Assembly (NCBI RefSeq): GCF_000430625.1
Contig: NZ_AUMJ01000044.1
Span: forward strand, 1-58,969
Source: Aneurinibacillus terranovensis DSM 18919
GTDB taxonomy: Bacteria > Bacillota > Bacilli > Aneurinibacillales > Aneurinibacillaceae
Reading direction: 5' to 3'
Length of the DNA stretch: 58,969 nucleotides
Every line of letters begins with the position of its first letter. The first letter of the stretch is position 1. The position numbers and the translations under genes were made by a program. This document shows, one piece after another, positions 1-11,590 of this stretch. The notes beneath the pieces are model-generated. The model saw only the letters and a program-made list of their open reading frames with translations, searched no databases and had not been told where the DNA came from.

Positions 1-112
1 AAATAAAAGGATTAATGGGTTCTAACGAACCAAAAAAGCATTTTTTCCCGTAGATTTCATTGGTTCCGTACAGAAATTGAGCACATCGCAAATAGCTCCT
101 ATAAAATGGAAA

Positions 113-141
113 TTGATGTCCGGCTTTCCACCTGATATAAT
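113..141 (+). promoter_or_regulatory. Sigma-A promoter of lepA
   Basis: A TTGATG -35 (113-118) and a perfect TATAAT -10 (136-141) are separated by exactly 17 bp, about 40 bp ahead of the lepA start. The first 112 bases contain no recognisable gene, only a weak GGTTC/GAACC inverted repeat near position 20. Confidence 0.75.
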
Positions 142-179
142 AGACATTAGTGCATTTTTTCCTCCTGGGAGGTTAGGAC

Positions 180-1994
180 ATGGATCGAAGAAAAAGACAA
201 GAAAAAATCCGCAATTTTTCTATCATTGCCCACATTGACCACGGAAAATCCACGTTGGCCGACCGCATTCTCGAATTCACCGGGGCTCTCAGTGAGCGGG
301 AGCGGGAAGACCAGTTTCTCGATCAGATGGATTTGGAGCGGGAGCGCGGCATTACCATTAAATTGAATTCAGTACAGCTTACGTATAAAGCAAAGGACGG
401 AGAGGAGTACATTCTCCACTTAATCGATACCCCGGGACATGTCGATTTTACATACGAGGTTTCCCGCTCGCTCGCAGCATGTGAAGGCGCGCTTCTTGTT
501 GTGGATGCGGCACAGGGAATTGAAGCGCAAACGCTGGCCAACGTGTACCTCGCGCTGGATAATAATCTTGAGATAATCCCGGTCATTAACAAAATCGATC
601 TGCCGAGCGCGGAGCCTGAACGGGTGAAGCAGGAAATTGAAGATGTTATCGGGCTTGACGCCAGCGATGCCGTGCTCGCTTCGGCGAAGGCGGGCATCGG
701 GATTGAAGACATTCTGGAACAGGTCGTCGCCCGTGTGCCGGCCCCGACGGGGGATCCGGATGCTCCTTTAAAAGCTCTCATTTTTGACTCGCTGTACGAC
801 GCCTACCGGGGTGTTATAATTTATGTCCGTGTCATGGATGGTGTCGTAAAAAAAGGCACAAAAATTAAAATGATGGCGACAGGCGCTGTTTTCGAAGTAA
901 CCGAAGTCGGCACATTCGCCCCCTTTGCCAAACAGGTGGATGAATTAACGGTAGGGGATGTAGGGTTTATCGCTGCAAGTATTAAAAGCGTACGCGACAC
1001 CCGTGTAGGAGATACCGTTACCCTTGCGGACCGTCCGGCAGCCGAGGCGCTGCCAGGCTACCGCAAAGTAAATCCGATGGTATTCTCCGGTATGTATCCG
1101 GTGGATTCCAGCGATTACAATGACCTGCGGGAAGCACTTGAGAAGCTGCAGCTCAATGACGCCTCCCTTCAATTTGAGCCGGAGACGTCCCAGGCGCTCG
1201 GCTTTGGTTTCCGCTGCGGTTTTCTCGGGATGCTGCATATGGAGATTATCCAGGAGCGAATTGAACGAGAATTTAACATTCCGCTCATCACAACGGCGCC
1301 AAGCGTAATTTACCATGTGACACAGACGAACGGGGACATGCTTGAGATTGAGAATCCATCGCTTATGCCTGAACCGCAGCGCATTGATTATATTGAAGAG
1401 CCTTATGTGAAGGCGTCCGTTATGGTTCCGAAGGATTATGTCGGTTCTATTATGGATTTATGCCAGCGGAAGCGCGGCGAATTCGGGGATATGCAGTATA
1501 TCGACGAGAACCGGGTGCAGATTGTGTACGAGATTCCGCTTGCGGAAATTGTGTTTGATTTCTTTGACCAATTAAAATCGAGCACGAAAGGCTATGCTTC
1601 GTTCGACTATGAACTGTCCGGCTATAAAAAATCAAAACTTGTTAAAATGGACATTATGCTTAACGGGGAAATTGTTGACGCCCTTTCCTTTATCGTGCAC
1701 CGGGATAGCGCATATAACCGTGGTCGGGTGCTGTGCGAAAAACTAAAAGAACTCATCCCGCGCCAAATGTTCGAGGTGCCTATCCAGGCTGCGATCGGGC
1801 AAAAAATTATTGCCCGTGAAACGATTAAAGCGATGCGGAAAAACGTGCTCGCGAAATGCTACGGCGGCGATATTTCCCGTAAACGCAAACTTCTTGAGAA
1901 GCAAAAAGAAGGAAAAAAGCGGATGAAATCGGTCGGTAATGTCGAAGTGCCGCAGGAAGCTTTTATGGCAGTCTTAAAAATGGATGACAACTAG
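180..1994 (+). CDS. lepA: Elongation factor 4 (LepA/EF4), translational GTPase
   Basis: LepA is a ribosome-binding GTPase related to EF-G that acts on stalled or mis-translocated ribosomes. At 604 aa it has the family length. The P-loop AHIDHGKS lies at residues 17-24, a DTPGH G3 motif near residue 84 and an NKID G4 motif near residue 137. The Lys/Arg-rich LepA-specific C-terminal domain ends the protein. The ATG follows a GGGAGG ribosome binding site. As in B. subtilis it precedes hemW and the hrcA-dnaK operon, but it has its own sigma-A promoter. Confidence 0.97.
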   Translation: MDRRKRQEKIRNFSIIAHIDHGKSTLADRILEFTGALSEREREDQFLDQMDLERERGITIKLNSVQLTYKAKDGEEYILHLIDTPGHVDFTYEVSRSLAACEGALLVVDAAQGIEAQTLANVYLALDNNLEIIPVINKIDLPSAEPERVKQEIEDVIGLDASDAVLASAKAGIGIEDILEQVVARVPAPTGDPDAPLKALIFDSLYDAYRGVIIYVRVMDGVVKKGTKIKMMATGAVFEVTEVGTFAPFAKQVDELTVGDVGFIAASIKSVRDTRVGDTVTLADRPAAEALPGYRKVNPMVFSGMYPVDSSDYNDLREALEKLQLNDASLQFEPETSQALGFGFRCGFLGMLHMEIIQERIEREFNIPLITTAPSVIYHVTQTNGDMLEIENPSLMPEPQRIDYIEEPYVKASVMVPKDYVGSIMDLCQRKRGEFGDMQYIDENRVQIVYEIPLAEIVFDFFDQLKSSTKGYASFDYELSGYKKSKLVKMDIMLNGEIVDALSFIVHRDSAYNRGRVLCEKLKELIPRQMFEVPIQAAIGQKIIARETIKAMRKNVLAKCYGGDISRKRKLLEKQKEGKKRMKSVGNVEVPQEAFMAVLKMDDN

Positions 1995-2132
1995 CAGAAA
2001 AATGATAGGATTATCGTCCATCATCGGCAGGGCGATAACGGTTGCAGGCGGGAAGATAACGGGGAATACCTCTTTGTCCACCCGCTTTTTCTTTCCAACT
2101 CAAGTTTTTTAACAAGAAGAAGGTGAAAAGCA

Positions 2133-3272
2133 GTGACACAATCGGTGTATATTCATATCCCTTTCTGTACGAATAAATGCTATTACTGCGACTTTAATTC
2201 CTATGTAACGAAAAATCCCCAGCTTGTCTGGGATTATTTATATGCATTAGAAAAAGAAATGGCAGAGACGGTGGACAGGCATCCGCCGCAGGAAATACAA
2301 ACCATTTTTGTCGGCGGTGGAACCCCTACGTTTCTGGAGCCGGACCAGATGGAATATTTTCTTGGAACCGTGGCTGCCCATTTTCCGAACCGGAGTGAAA
2401 CGCTGGAGTTTACGATGGAAGCCAATCCGGGAACGACCGATGTGGAAAAGCTGCAGGTGATGAAAGCCGGCGGTGTGAACCGCCTCAGCTTTGGGGTGCA
2501 GTCGTTCGATGATGCGCTGCTTAAAAAAATCGGCCGCATCCATGATAAGGAACAGGTGCTGCGAAGCCTCGCGAATGCTAAACAGATTGGGTTTACAAAC
2601 CTTTCGATCGACCTCATTTTTGGCCTGCCCGGCCAGACGGTCGATTTGTTTCAGGCGACGCTCGACCAGGCGTTCGCTCTCGATCTGCCACACTTTTCAT
2701 CCTACAGCTTGAAAGTGGAAGAAAACACTCTGTTCCACACATGGTATGAAAAAGGCAGCCTGCTCCTTCCGACGGAAGATGAAGAAGTGGAAATGTATGA
2801 GTGTTTAATGGACCAGATGGAGAAGCACGGCTACCGCCAGTATGAAATAAGCAACTTTGCCCGGCCTGGCTATGAAAGCCGGCATAATATGACATACTGG
2901 AAAAACGAGGAATATTACGGAATCGGGGCCGGCGCACACGGATATGTGCGGGGCCGCCGTCATGCGAATGCCGGTCCGCTGCAGCAATATATGCAGCTCA
3001 TCCATGAGAAAGGTCTGCCCCGTGTCGAAGAGTTTGCTGTGGACAGGCAGGAACAGATGGAAGATCATATGATGGTCGGGCTCCGGCTCATGCAGGGAGT
3101 ATCGGCTTCAGGGTTTACCGCCCGCTTCGGGGAAACCATTCAACAGCATTTTGGTTTCACTGTGGATGAACTCATCAACCTCCACCTGCTGGAATGGGAG
3201 GGAGACTATTTACACCTCACAAAACGTGGAATTCTGTTGGGAAATGAAGTTTTTGCAAGATTTTTGAACTAA
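2133..3272 (+). CDS. hemW: Heme chaperone HemW (radical SAM, HemN-like)
   Basis: This radical-SAM protein has the CX3CX2C cluster motif at Cys12, Cys16 and Cys19 and the GGGTP SAM-binding motif at residues 61-65. The 379-aa length and the IHIPFC start are typical of HemW rather than true coproporphyrinogen dehydrogenase. HemW proteins are heme-binding chaperones that hand heme to respiratory enzymes, so older names such as oxygen-independent coproporphyrinogen III oxidase are probably wrong here. The GTG start follows a GAAGGTG ribosome binding site. The hrcA promoter begins within two bases of the stop codon. Confidence 0.93.
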   Translation: MTQSVYIHIPFCTNKCYYCDFNSYVTKNPQLVWDYLYALEKEMAETVDRHPPQEIQTIFVGGGTPTFLEPDQMEYFLGTVAAHFPNRSETLEFTMEANPGTTDVEKLQVMKAGGVNRLSFGVQSFDDALLKKIGRIHDKEQVLRSLANAKQIGFTNLSIDLIFGLPGQTVDLFQATLDQAFALDLPHFSSYSLKVEENTLFHTWYEKGSLLLPTEDEEVEMYECLMDQMEKHGYRQYEISNFARPGYESRHNMTYWKNEEYYGIGAGAHGYVRGRRHANAGPLQQYMQLIHEKGLPRVEEFAVDRQEQMEDHMMVGLRLMQGVSASGFTARFGETIQQHFGFTVDELINLHLLEWEGDYLHLTKRGILLGNEVFARFLN

Positions 3273-3273
3273 G

Positions 3274-3303
3274 TTGACAACTATGAAGATCGTCTGGTAT
3301 TTT
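3274..3303 (+). promoter_or_regulatory. Sigma-A promoter of the hrcA operon
   Basis: A perfect TTGACA (3274-3279) is followed 18 bp later by TATTTT (3298-3303) preceded by TGG, giving an extended -10. The CIRCE operator lies just downstream, about where the transcript would start, which is the standard layout for HrcA repression. Confidence 0.75.
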
Positions 3304-3318
3304 TTAAGTAAGCTTTTA

Positions 3319-3345
3319 TTAGCACTCGACAACTCGGAGTGCTAA
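3319..3345 (+). promoter_or_regulatory. CIRCE operator (HrcA binding site)
   Basis: TTAGCACTC, a 9-base spacer, then GAGTGCTAA: a perfect match to the CIRCE consensus (TTAGCACTC-N9-GAGTGCTAA). It sits between the promoter and hrcA, so hrcA, the chaperonin, grpE and dnaK should be repressed by HrcA and induced by heat. Confidence 0.97.
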
Positions 3346-3360
3346 CAAAGGAGGGATAGT

Positions 3361-4398
3361 ATGCTGACAGAAAGACAGCAGTTGATTTTGCATGCGATTA
3401 TAGACAATTACATTCGTTCTGCGGAACCGGTCGGGTCAAGAACGATTTCGAAGCGGGATGATATTGGCTATAGTTCAGCAACGATTCGTAATGAGATGGC
3501 TGACCTCGAAGAATTAGGGTACATTGAACAGCCCCATACATCGGCGGGTCGCATCCCTTCTAATAAAGGATACCGGTATTACGTGGATGAACTTGTGCAG
3601 TCTCCTTTGAAGCATCCTAAAGATATAGCACAGATTCGCCGGTTGTTTGCTGATCGATTCTACGAATTCGAACAGGTAATGAACCAGGCGGCCGCCATTC
3701 TTTCGAGCCTGACCAATTATACGTCGATTATACTCGGTCATGAAATAAATAACACAAGACTCAAACACGTTCAGATGATCCCTTTGTCTAAAGAAGAAGC
3801 GGTGTTCATTCTTGTAACCGACACCGGAAAAGTGGAAAGCAAGACAATTGCCATACCGGACGGAATCATGCCGGGTGAACTTGAACGTGTTGTCAACCTG
3901 TTAAACGCGAAGCTTGTAGGGGTACCGATGCCGGATTTGCGGCAGGAGCTCCATGCGGAAGTATCCAAAGAATTAGTCCGCTTCTTGCAGCAATATGAGC
4001 AGATGGTTACCGTTTTGGAAAATACGCTTACCCATTCAACAGACGAGCGTGTCGTGCTCAAGGGTACCACCAACATCATGAAGCAGCCGGAATTCCGGGA
4101 TGTCGATAAAGTAAGGGATATTTTGGCACTATTTGAGCAAAATGATATCGTAGTCCGCTTGTTTGAAAACCAGCAAGCAGGTATTCAGGTCAAAATTGGA
4201 ACAGAAAATAATGAAGAAGCTATCAACAACTGCAGCATTATTACAGCGACGTATCACCTTGACGGGAAGCCCGTCGGTACGCTGGGCATACTGGGGCCGA
4301 CTCGTATGGAATACGGTAGAGTTATGGGAATACTGGATATTATTTCGAAAGATCTCTCCGATTTGCTTGCAGGCCTCTATGCGAAAAGAGATAAATAA
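3361..4398 (+). CDS. hrcA: Heat-inducible transcription repressor HrcA
   Basis: HrcA (345 aa) binds CIRCE elements and represses class I heat-shock genes. The N-terminal winged helix (roughly residues 1-75) includes the motif GYSSATIRNEMADLE, and the long C-terminal part is the GAF-like dimerisation domain. The ATG follows AAAGGAGGG at good spacing. It is the first gene of the operon and is autoregulated through the CIRCE at 3319. In B. subtilis HrcA activity needs GroEL. Here a different chaperonin is encoded immediately downstream and could take part in that feedback, which is inference. Confidence 0.97.
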   Translation: MLTERQQLILHAIIDNYIRSAEPVGSRTISKRDDIGYSSATIRNEMADLEELGYIEQPHTSAGRIPSNKGYRYYVDELVQSPLKHPKDIAQIRRLFADRFYEFEQVMNQAAAILSSLTNYTSIILGHEINNTRLKHVQMIPLSKEEAVFILVTDTGKVESKTIAIPDGIMPGELERVVNLLNAKLVGVPMPDLRQELHAEVSKELVRFLQQYEQMVTVLENTLTHSTDERVVLKGTTNIMKQPEFRDVDKVRDILALFEQNDIVVRLFENQQAGIQVKIGTENNEEAINNCSIITATYHLDGKPVGTLGILGPTRMEYGRVMGILDIISKDLSDLLAGLYAKRDK

Positions 4399-4417
4399 AT
4401 AGAGAGAAGGAGAGCAT

Positions 4418-5944
4418 ATGGACGAACGAAAGGCCGGAGAGGAACGGTTATCGACTCTGTTTCATAATGTGAATGCTGTGCAGGCGGTAGCTGGTTCGGT
4501 GGAAGGAACAATCGGTCCCAAAGGGCTTGACACGATGCTTGTTGATGAAGAGGGGAATGTTCTGATTACAAATGACGGGGTAACCATTTTAGAAGAAATG
4601 GAAGTAAAGCACCCCGCTGCCCGAATGGTAATTAACATTGCACGCGCCCAGCAGGATAAAGTCGGTGATGGGACCACCACCGCAACCCTGCTTGCCTCCG
4701 CTCTTGTTACCGAGGGGGCCAATCAGGTGAGGCGCGGTGTCCCGATAGCGAAAGTGATTGCGGGTATTCAGCAGGGTGTTCGGGAAGCTGCCGGCCAGCT
4801 TGAAAGAATGGCTCTTCACATCGATAACCTGGATGATGAAAAACTGTATCATACCGCTCTTATTGCCGGCCGGGAAAATGAGGACATTGCCCGCCTCGTA
4901 ATGGAAGGGGCCAAACTCATTGGGATTGATAAAATTTTCGAAAAGGATTTTCGTTTAAGCGACCTTGTCACGGCTTGTGAAGGCGCCGAAAATGAAGTGG
5001 TTCCCGGGGTTCTCATTCACCAGCATCCGCTGTCAAAAGACATGCCGCAGACTGTTGAAAACGCCAAGCTAATGATTATTAATGATGCGTTGGCACCCGA
5101 GGAAATTGATGATGAGGCCCTCGGGACGGAACGCGGATTTCAGCGCTATCTCGAACTGAAGGAAGCCTACCGGCGCAACCTTGAGAAATTAATCGCGCTT
5201 GGCATTAATGTTGTTGTGGTAGAAAAAAGCTGTGACAGTATAGCCGAGGAGTTCTGTATTGATAACGGCATTATGGTGCTTCACCGGGTAAAGCGCACCG
5301 ACCGGGAACGAACGGCCGAACACACGGGAGCCCGAATGGTAAAACGTACGGCCCTCAATAAAACGGTCGACGAGCTTATGCGTTTTATCGGCAAAGCTGA
5401 GCGCATTTCCTTTGATGAAAACCTCCGGCAAATCCGGGTCATTAAAGGTGCAGGAATTCCCGCAGCAACAATGGTTATCGGTGCGTCTACAGGCGAAGTG
5501 GTAGGCGAACGTGAGAGAATTGCCAAAGATGCGGCGGCAGCTGTCCAAGCGTCCGTTCGCGGCGGGTATTTACCGGGAGGCGGCAGCGCCGAACTATACG
5601 TGTCCCACCACCTTGAACAGTGGAGAACGACCTTGAAAGGGATGGAGGGGTTTGGGGTAGAGGCTGTGGCGAACGCTCTTCGCCGGCCGCTTTCTCAAAT
5701 GATTCAAAATGCGGGCTTTAATCCACTGGAAAAAGTGGAACTGATAAAAGCCGCCCAGGACGAATGGGGCCGCAGCAGCATGGGGCTTGATTTTGATACG
5801 GGGCAATGCGCGGATATGCTGCAGGAGGGGGTGGTAGACCCTGCCCTTGTAAAAATTCACGCACTAAAAACGGCAGGAGAAGTCAGCCAGGCGATTCTGC
5901 GCATACATACCGTGATTCGTATGAAAGCAGGAGAAGAAAACTAG
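4418..5944 (+). CDS. Archaeal-type (group III) chaperonin, Hsp60/thermosome family
   Basis: This 508-aa protein belongs to the thermosome/CCT side of the chaperonin superfamily, not the GroEL side. Group II hallmarks are visible: GPKG (33-36) followed by [15 protein letters not shown] (51-58), VGDGTTT (82-88), a candidate catalytic Asp371, PGGGSAEL near 386-393, and a C-terminal GVVDPALVK segment. The apical region 225-275 carries an extra helical stretch where group II proteins have the built-in lid. Bacterial proteins of this kind are known as group III chaperonins, first characterised from Carboxydothermus hydrogenoformans, and are reported in dnaK operons. Here the gene lies 19 bp after hrcA and 13 bp before grpE, so it should be HrcA/CIRCE regulated. 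No GroES partner is expected or seen. Confidence 0.93.
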   Translation: MDERKAGEERLSTLFHNVNAVQAVAGSVEGTIGPKGLDTMLVDEEGNVLITNDGVTILEEMEVKHPAARMVINIARAQQDKVGDGTTTATLLASALVTEGANQVRRGVPIAKVIAGIQQGVREAAGQLERMALHIDNLDDEKLYHTALIAGRENEDIARLVMEGAKLIGIDKIFEKDFRLSDLVTACEGAENEVVPGVLIHQHPLSKDMPQTVENAKLMIINDALAPEEIDDEALGTERGFQRYLELKEAYRRNLEKLIALGINVVVVEKSCDSIAEEFCIDNGIMVLHRVKRTDRERTAEHTGARMVKRTALNKTVDELMRFIGKAERISFDENLRQIRVIKGAGIPAATMVIGASTGEVVGERERIAKDAAAAVQASVRGGYLPGGGSAELYVSHHLEQWRTTLKGMEGFGVEAVANALRRPLSQMIQNAGFNPLEKVELIKAAQDEWGRSSMGLDFDTGQCADMLQEGVVDPALVKIHALKTAGEVSQAILRIHTVIRMKAGEEN

Positions 5945-5957
5945 GGAGGATTTATTC

Positions 5958-6578
5958 ATGACGGAAGATACCAGAAAAGAGACGGAAGCGGTGGAACAGG
6001 ATGCGGCCGGTCATTCACCGGAAAACACGACAGACAACGAACCAGCCGCTTCTTCCGATGTCACACAGGCGGACGAAACGGAAGAGGCTGCCGGGGAGTC
6101 AGGGTTGAGTGCGCGCGAACAGGAACTGCTGGCTAAGATTGAACAGCTGACACAGGAAAAGGAAGAAAACTATAACAAATATCTCCGGGCCCAGGCCGAC
6201 CTGCAGAACTTCCGCGCCCGCACAAACAAAGAGAAGGAGCAGCTTTTAACATACTCCTCACAGCGCGTCATTGAGGCTTTACTGCCTGTGATTGATAATT
6301 TTGACCGGGCGCTTTCCGCCAGCAAGGAAGCTACTGATATGGACACACTGGTGCAGGGTGTGGAGATGGTCTTTCGCCAGCTGCAGCAGGTGCTCGACCA
6401 GGAAGGTGTGACGACGCTTCCTGGTGTGGGTGAACCGTTTGACCCGAATTTACACCAGGCGGTGATGCAGGAAGAGAGCAGCGAATATGAACCCGGCATC
6501 ATCATCGAGGAATTCCAAAAGGGCTATAAGCTCAAAGAACGCGTCATACGCCCGTCCATGGTCAAAGTCAGCTCTTAA
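5958..6578 (+). CDS. grpE: Nucleotide exchange factor GrpE
   Basis: GrpE (206 aa) releases ADP from DnaK. It starts with an acidic, low-complexity tail (about residues 1-50), then a coiled-coil helix around 55-100 and the C-terminal beta domain containing GVGEPFDPNLHQAV, which matches the family signature GEPFDPxxHEAV. The start has a GGGAGG ribosome binding site. It is co-transcribed with the chaperonin upstream and dnaK 45 bp downstream. Confidence 0.97.
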   Translation: MTEDTRKETEAVEQDAAGHSPENTTDNEPAASSDVTQADETEEAAGESGLSAREQELLAKIEQLTQEKEENYNKYLRAQADLQNFRARTNKEKEQLLTYSSQRVIEALLPVIDNFDRALSASKEATDMDTLVQGVEMVFRQLQQVLDQEGVTTLPGVGEPFDPNLHQAVMQEESSEYEPGIIIEEFQKGYKLKERVIRPSMVKVSS

Positions 6579-8483
<1,905 letters not shown>

Positions 8484-8500
8484 GATTGTGACAGAGCAGG

Positions 8501-8541
8501 AAAAAAGTCAGAGTCAGGGCAACTTGACTTTGACTTTTTTT
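8501..8541 (+). terminator. Rho-independent terminator between dnaK and dnaJ
   Basis: A 16-bp stem (8501-8516 with 8525-8540, one G-U pair) with an 8-base loop ends in a run of T. The stem contains tandem GTCA/TGAC units. Read-through would still reach dnaJ. Confidence 0.85.
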
Positions 8542-8559
8542 AGCGTGACCTGATATTAT
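8530..8559 (+). promoter_or_regulatory. Putative dnaJ promoter overlapping the terminator stem
   Basis: TTGACT (8530-8535) in the descending arm of the terminator and TATTAT (8554-8559) are 18 bp apart. This would give dnaJ-prmA-rsmE-mtaB a CIRCE-free promoter. Confidence 0.5.
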
Positions 8560-8594
8560 GAGGGGTATGAGTCAAGCGAGCGGGAGTGAAAAGA

Positions 8595-9725
8595 ATGAGC
8601 AAACGCGATTATTACGAAGTGCTGGGGCTGTCTAAATCAGCCACAGCAGATGAAATAAAAAAAGCCCATCGTAAATTGTCGATGAAATACCACCCGGACA
8701 GGAATAAGGAGCCGGATGCGGAAGAGAAATTCAAAGAAGTGCAGGAAGCATACGAAGTGTTAAGCGACCCGCAGAAAAAAGCTTCTTACGACCAATTCGG
8801 GCATGAGGGAGCAAATGGTGGCGCCGGTTTTGGCGGCTTCGGCGGCGGCGCGGATTTCGGGGGCTTCGGTGATATTTTTGATATGTTCTTTGGCGGAGGA
8901 GGAAACCGCCGCAATCCAAATGCGCCACGCCAGGGTGACGATCTTCAGTATACCCTGCAAATTGATTTTAAAGAGGCTGTGTTTGGGAAAGAGATGGACA
9001 TCGAAATCCCGAAAGAAGCTACCTGTTCCAAATGTGACGGTTCCGGCGCAGAGCCGGGCAGCAAGGTGGAAACATGCCACACGTGCAGTGGAACCGGACA
9101 GCAGGAAGTGGTGCAGAATACACCGTTCGGCCGTGTCGTAAACCGCAGGGTATGTCCGACATGTAAAGGAAGCGGGAAAATCATTTCTGTTAAATGCAGC
9201 AAATGTCATGGCACAGGGAAAGAAAGAATCCGCCGTAAAATTCATATTAAGATTCCGGCGGGCGTGGATGACGGCGCAAGAATGCGGGTCAGCGGTGAAG
9301 GCGAACTCGGGATTAACGGGGGCCCTCCCGGTGATCTGTACATTATCCTGCGCGTGAAATCCCATGAATTTTTTGAGCGCGACGGAAATGATATTTACTG
9401 TCAGATTCCCCTTACATTCGCGCAGGCAGCTCTTGGCGACGAGATTGAAGTGCCGACCCTCGATGGGAAAGTGAAGCTCAAGGTGCCTGCCGGTACGCAG
9501 ACCGGTACAGAGTTTAGATTGCGCGGACACGGTGTCCCTTATTTAAATCGTCCGACGAAAGGGGACCAGTATGTAAAGGTTTTGGTCGTTACTCCGACTA
9601 AATTAAATGACAGGCAGAAAGAGCTGCTGCGCGAGCTGGCGGAAATTAGTGGAGAAGGCGTGCACGGTTCTAGTGAAAGTTCTTTCTTTGATAAGATGAA
9701 AAAAGTACTTCGTGGTGAAATGTAA
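8595..9725 (+). CDS. dnaJ: Chaperone protein DnaJ (Hsp40)
   Basis: DnaJ stimulates the DnaK ATPase and delivers substrates. The J domain carries HPD at residues 33-35, followed by a Gly/Phe-rich linker of about 35 residues. Four CXXCXGXG zinc-finger repeats follow ([32 protein letters not shown]), then the C-terminal substrate domains. I chose ATG 8595 (376 aa): it sits 6 bases after GGGAGTG and gives the usual [11 protein letters not shown] start. An in-frame GTG at 8586 lies inside that ribosome binding site. Confidence 0.96.
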   Translation: MSKRDYYEVLGLSKSATADEIKKAHRKLSMKYHPDRNKEPDAEEKFKEVQEAYEVLSDPQKKASYDQFGHEGANGGAGFGGFGGGADFGGFGDIFDMFFGGGGNRRNPNAPRQGDDLQYTLQIDFKEAVFGKEMDIEIPKEATCSKCDGSGAEPGSKVETCHTCSGTGQQEVVQNTPFGRVVNRRVCPTCKGSGKIISVKCSKCHGTGKERIRRKIHIKIPAGVDDGARMRVSGEGELGINGGPPGDLYIILRVKSHEFFERDGNDIYCQIPLTFAQAALGDEIEVPTLDGKVKLKVPAGTQTGTEFRLRGHGVPYLNRPTKGDQYVKVLVVTPTKLNDRQKELLRELAEISGEGVHGSSESSFFDKMKKVLRGEM

Positions 9726-9777
9726 CAGCGAATGGCTCCTCTTTATGGGAGAGCAGTATAACGAGGGGATGATAGCA

Positions 9778-10821
9778 GTGAAATGGTCCGAAATAAGTAT
9801 TCACACAAGCCAGGAAGCGGTGGAGGCGGTAGCCAACATCCTTCATGAAGCCGGGGCGACCGGTGTGGTCATCGAGGATCCGGAAATTCTATCGCGTGAG
9901 TGGGAAGACCAGTACGGGGAAATCTATCAGCTGTCAGCGAAGGACTATCCGGAGGAAGGCGTCATTATTAAAGCGTACCTTCTCTTGAACAGCTATCTTG
10001 GTGAAACGGTGGATCAGATTAAACTCGCGATTAATAACCTCGTTCTATACGATATCGACGCAGGTCCCGGTACCGTCACTCTTGCTGAAGTGCGTGAGGA
10101 GGAATGGGCGACCGCATGGAAAAAATATTACAAACCGGTGGAAGTGTCGGAACATATTACGATTACACCAACGTGGGAAGAGTATGTCCCGCAAAAGGAA
10201 GACGAGCTGATTATTGAACTTGACCCCGGCATGGCGTTCGGCACGGGTACTCACCCGACGACGGTGCTGTGTATTCGCGCACTGGATGAGGTCATTGCCG
10301 GTGGCGAGCGGGTCATTGACGTCGGGTGCGGTACAGGGGTGCTCAGCATTGCCGCCGCCAAACTGGGCGCCGCTTCCGTTCTGGCCTTAGACCTTGATGA
10401 AGTGGCTGTCCAGTCCTCGCGGATCAATGTGAAACTGAACAAAACGGCTGACATCGTGACCGTCCGGCAGAATAACCTGCTTGATGGAATTGAGGGGCCG
10501 GTGGATATTGTTGTCGCCAATATTCTGGCGGAGGTCATTGTCCGCTTCGTTGACGAGACGGCTGCGGTGTTGAAACCGCGCGGAATTTTTATTGCTTCAG
10601 GCATCATCACGCAGAAAGAAGAAGAGGTGAAACAAGTGTTCGCGGCTGCGGGTCTGCGCGTGCGTGAAACCCACTATATGCACGATATGTATGACAGCGA
10701 TGAGGATGAAAATCCCGGAAATAGCTATCCGTCCGCCGATACCATAGCTCCCCCGACGATCTATGAGCGGGATAGCTTAACATCCGGATGGGTTTGTATG
10801 ATTGCGGAAAAGGAAGCGTAA
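9778..10821 (+). CDS. prmA: Ribosomal protein L11 methyltransferase PrmA
   Basis: PrmA methylates ribosomal protein L11 using SAM. Characteristic motifs are [14 protein letters not shown] (about 149-162), the SAM-binding [12 protein letters not shown] (179-190) and VANILAEVI (246-254). I start at GTG 9778, because GAGGGG lies 9 bases upstream and the protein then begins [10 protein letters not shown] like its homologues. This gives 347 aa, about 35 longer than the usual ~311. The surplus is an acidic, Pro/Ser-rich insertion at about residues 301-336, just before the last strand WVCMIAEKE. Confidence 0.93.
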   Translation: MKWSEISIHTSQEAVEAVANILHEAGATGVVIEDPEILSREWEDQYGEIYQLSAKDYPEEGVIIKAYLLLNSYLGETVDQIKLAINNLVLYDIDAGPGTVTLAEVREEEWATAWKKYYKPVEVSEHITITPTWEEYVPQKEDELIIELDPGMAFGTGTHPTTVLCIRALDEVIAGGERVIDVGCGTGVLSIAAAKLGAASVLALDLDEVAVQSSRINVKLNKTADIVTVRQNNLLDGIEGPVDIVVANILAEVIVRFVDETAAVLKPRGIFIASGIITQKEEEVKQVFAAAGLRVRETHYMHDMYDSDEDENPGNSYPSADTIAPPTIYERDSLTSGWVCMIAEKEA

Positions 10822-10827
10822 CGAAAC

Positions 10828-11559
10828 ATGCAGCGATACTTTGTAGAGCCGGGGCAAATGTCTTCCGGCACGGTCACGATTGTTGGCGACGATGTAAACC
10901 ATATTGTGAAAGTTATGCGGGCCAGGGCCGGGGATGAAATCATATGCTGTAACGGCCTGGGGCGTGACGTAAAAGCCGTCATCGAATCGCTTGGTGCGGA
11001 AGAAGTCACCGCCCGCATTGTTGAAGAGAACCTGCCAAGCAGGGAAATGCCGGTATATGTTACCATTGCCCAGGGATTGCCCAAGAGTGATAAAATAGAG
11101 TTTGTTATACAAAAAGGCACTGAGCTTGGTGCTTTTTCTTTTTTACCGTTTACGTCACAGCGCACGGTGGTCAAACTCGACGACAAAAAAGAAAAAAAGC
11201 GTCGTGAACGCTGGCAGAAAATTGCCAAGGAAGCAGCAGAACAATCGCACCGCAGCCGCGTACCGGTAGTCCAAAATGTTTGCAGTTGGCGCGGGCTTCT
11301 TGCATTGGCCCCCGAATTTGATTATGCTTTATTTGCATATGAGAAGGAAGAAGGCGCTTTAGCCCGCTCTCTGCAGGACATTCCGCCCGGCTCCCGGGTT
11401 CTGCTTGTCGTTGGCCCTGAGGGCGGATTTGATGAAAGTGAAGTTAAGGAAGCGGAAGACGCCGGGATGAGGATTGTTTCACTCGGGCGCCGTATTCTGC
11501 GCACGGAAACGGCCGCTCTCTACGGCTTATCCTGTATATCCTATCAATTCGAAAGATAA
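10828..11559 (+). CDS. rsmE: 16S rRNA m3U1498 methyltransferase RsmE
   Basis: RsmE is a SPOUT-class methyltransferase modifying U1498 of 16S rRNA. The 243-aa protein has an N-terminal PUA-like domain, the AQGLPKSDKIE segment, and the C-terminal knot motifs VGPEGGFDESE and LGRRILRTETA. It starts 7 bp after prmA and belongs to the same transcript, matching the order of B. subtilis yqeT-yqeU-yqeV. Confidence 0.95.
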   Translation: MQRYFVEPGQMSSGTVTIVGDDVNHIVKVMRARAGDEIICCNGLGRDVKAVIESLGAEEVTARIVEENLPSREMPVYVTIAQGLPKSDKIEFVIQKGTELGAFSFLPFTSQRTVVKLDDKKEKKRRERWQKIAKEAAEQSHRSRVPVVQNVCSWRGLLALAPEFDYALFAYEKEEGALARSLQDIPPGSRVLLVVGPEGGFDESEVKEAEDAGMRIVSLGRRILRTETAALYGLSCISYQFER

Positions 11560-11590
11560 AAACCTTACTGTAGCAAGGAGTTGGTTCCTT

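Noticed and set aside
2048-2090. Terminator between lepA and hemW
   Set aside because: GCGGG and CCCGC are separated by about 28 bases with no extended stem; too weak to call.
4418-5944. Annotation of the chaperonin as GroEL
   Set aside because: The motifs are of the thermosome type and the GroEL C-terminal GGM tail and GroES gene are absent.
8760-9530. A 256-codon minus-strand frame opposite dnaJ
   Set aside because: A shadow of the strongly supported dnaJ gene on the other strand.
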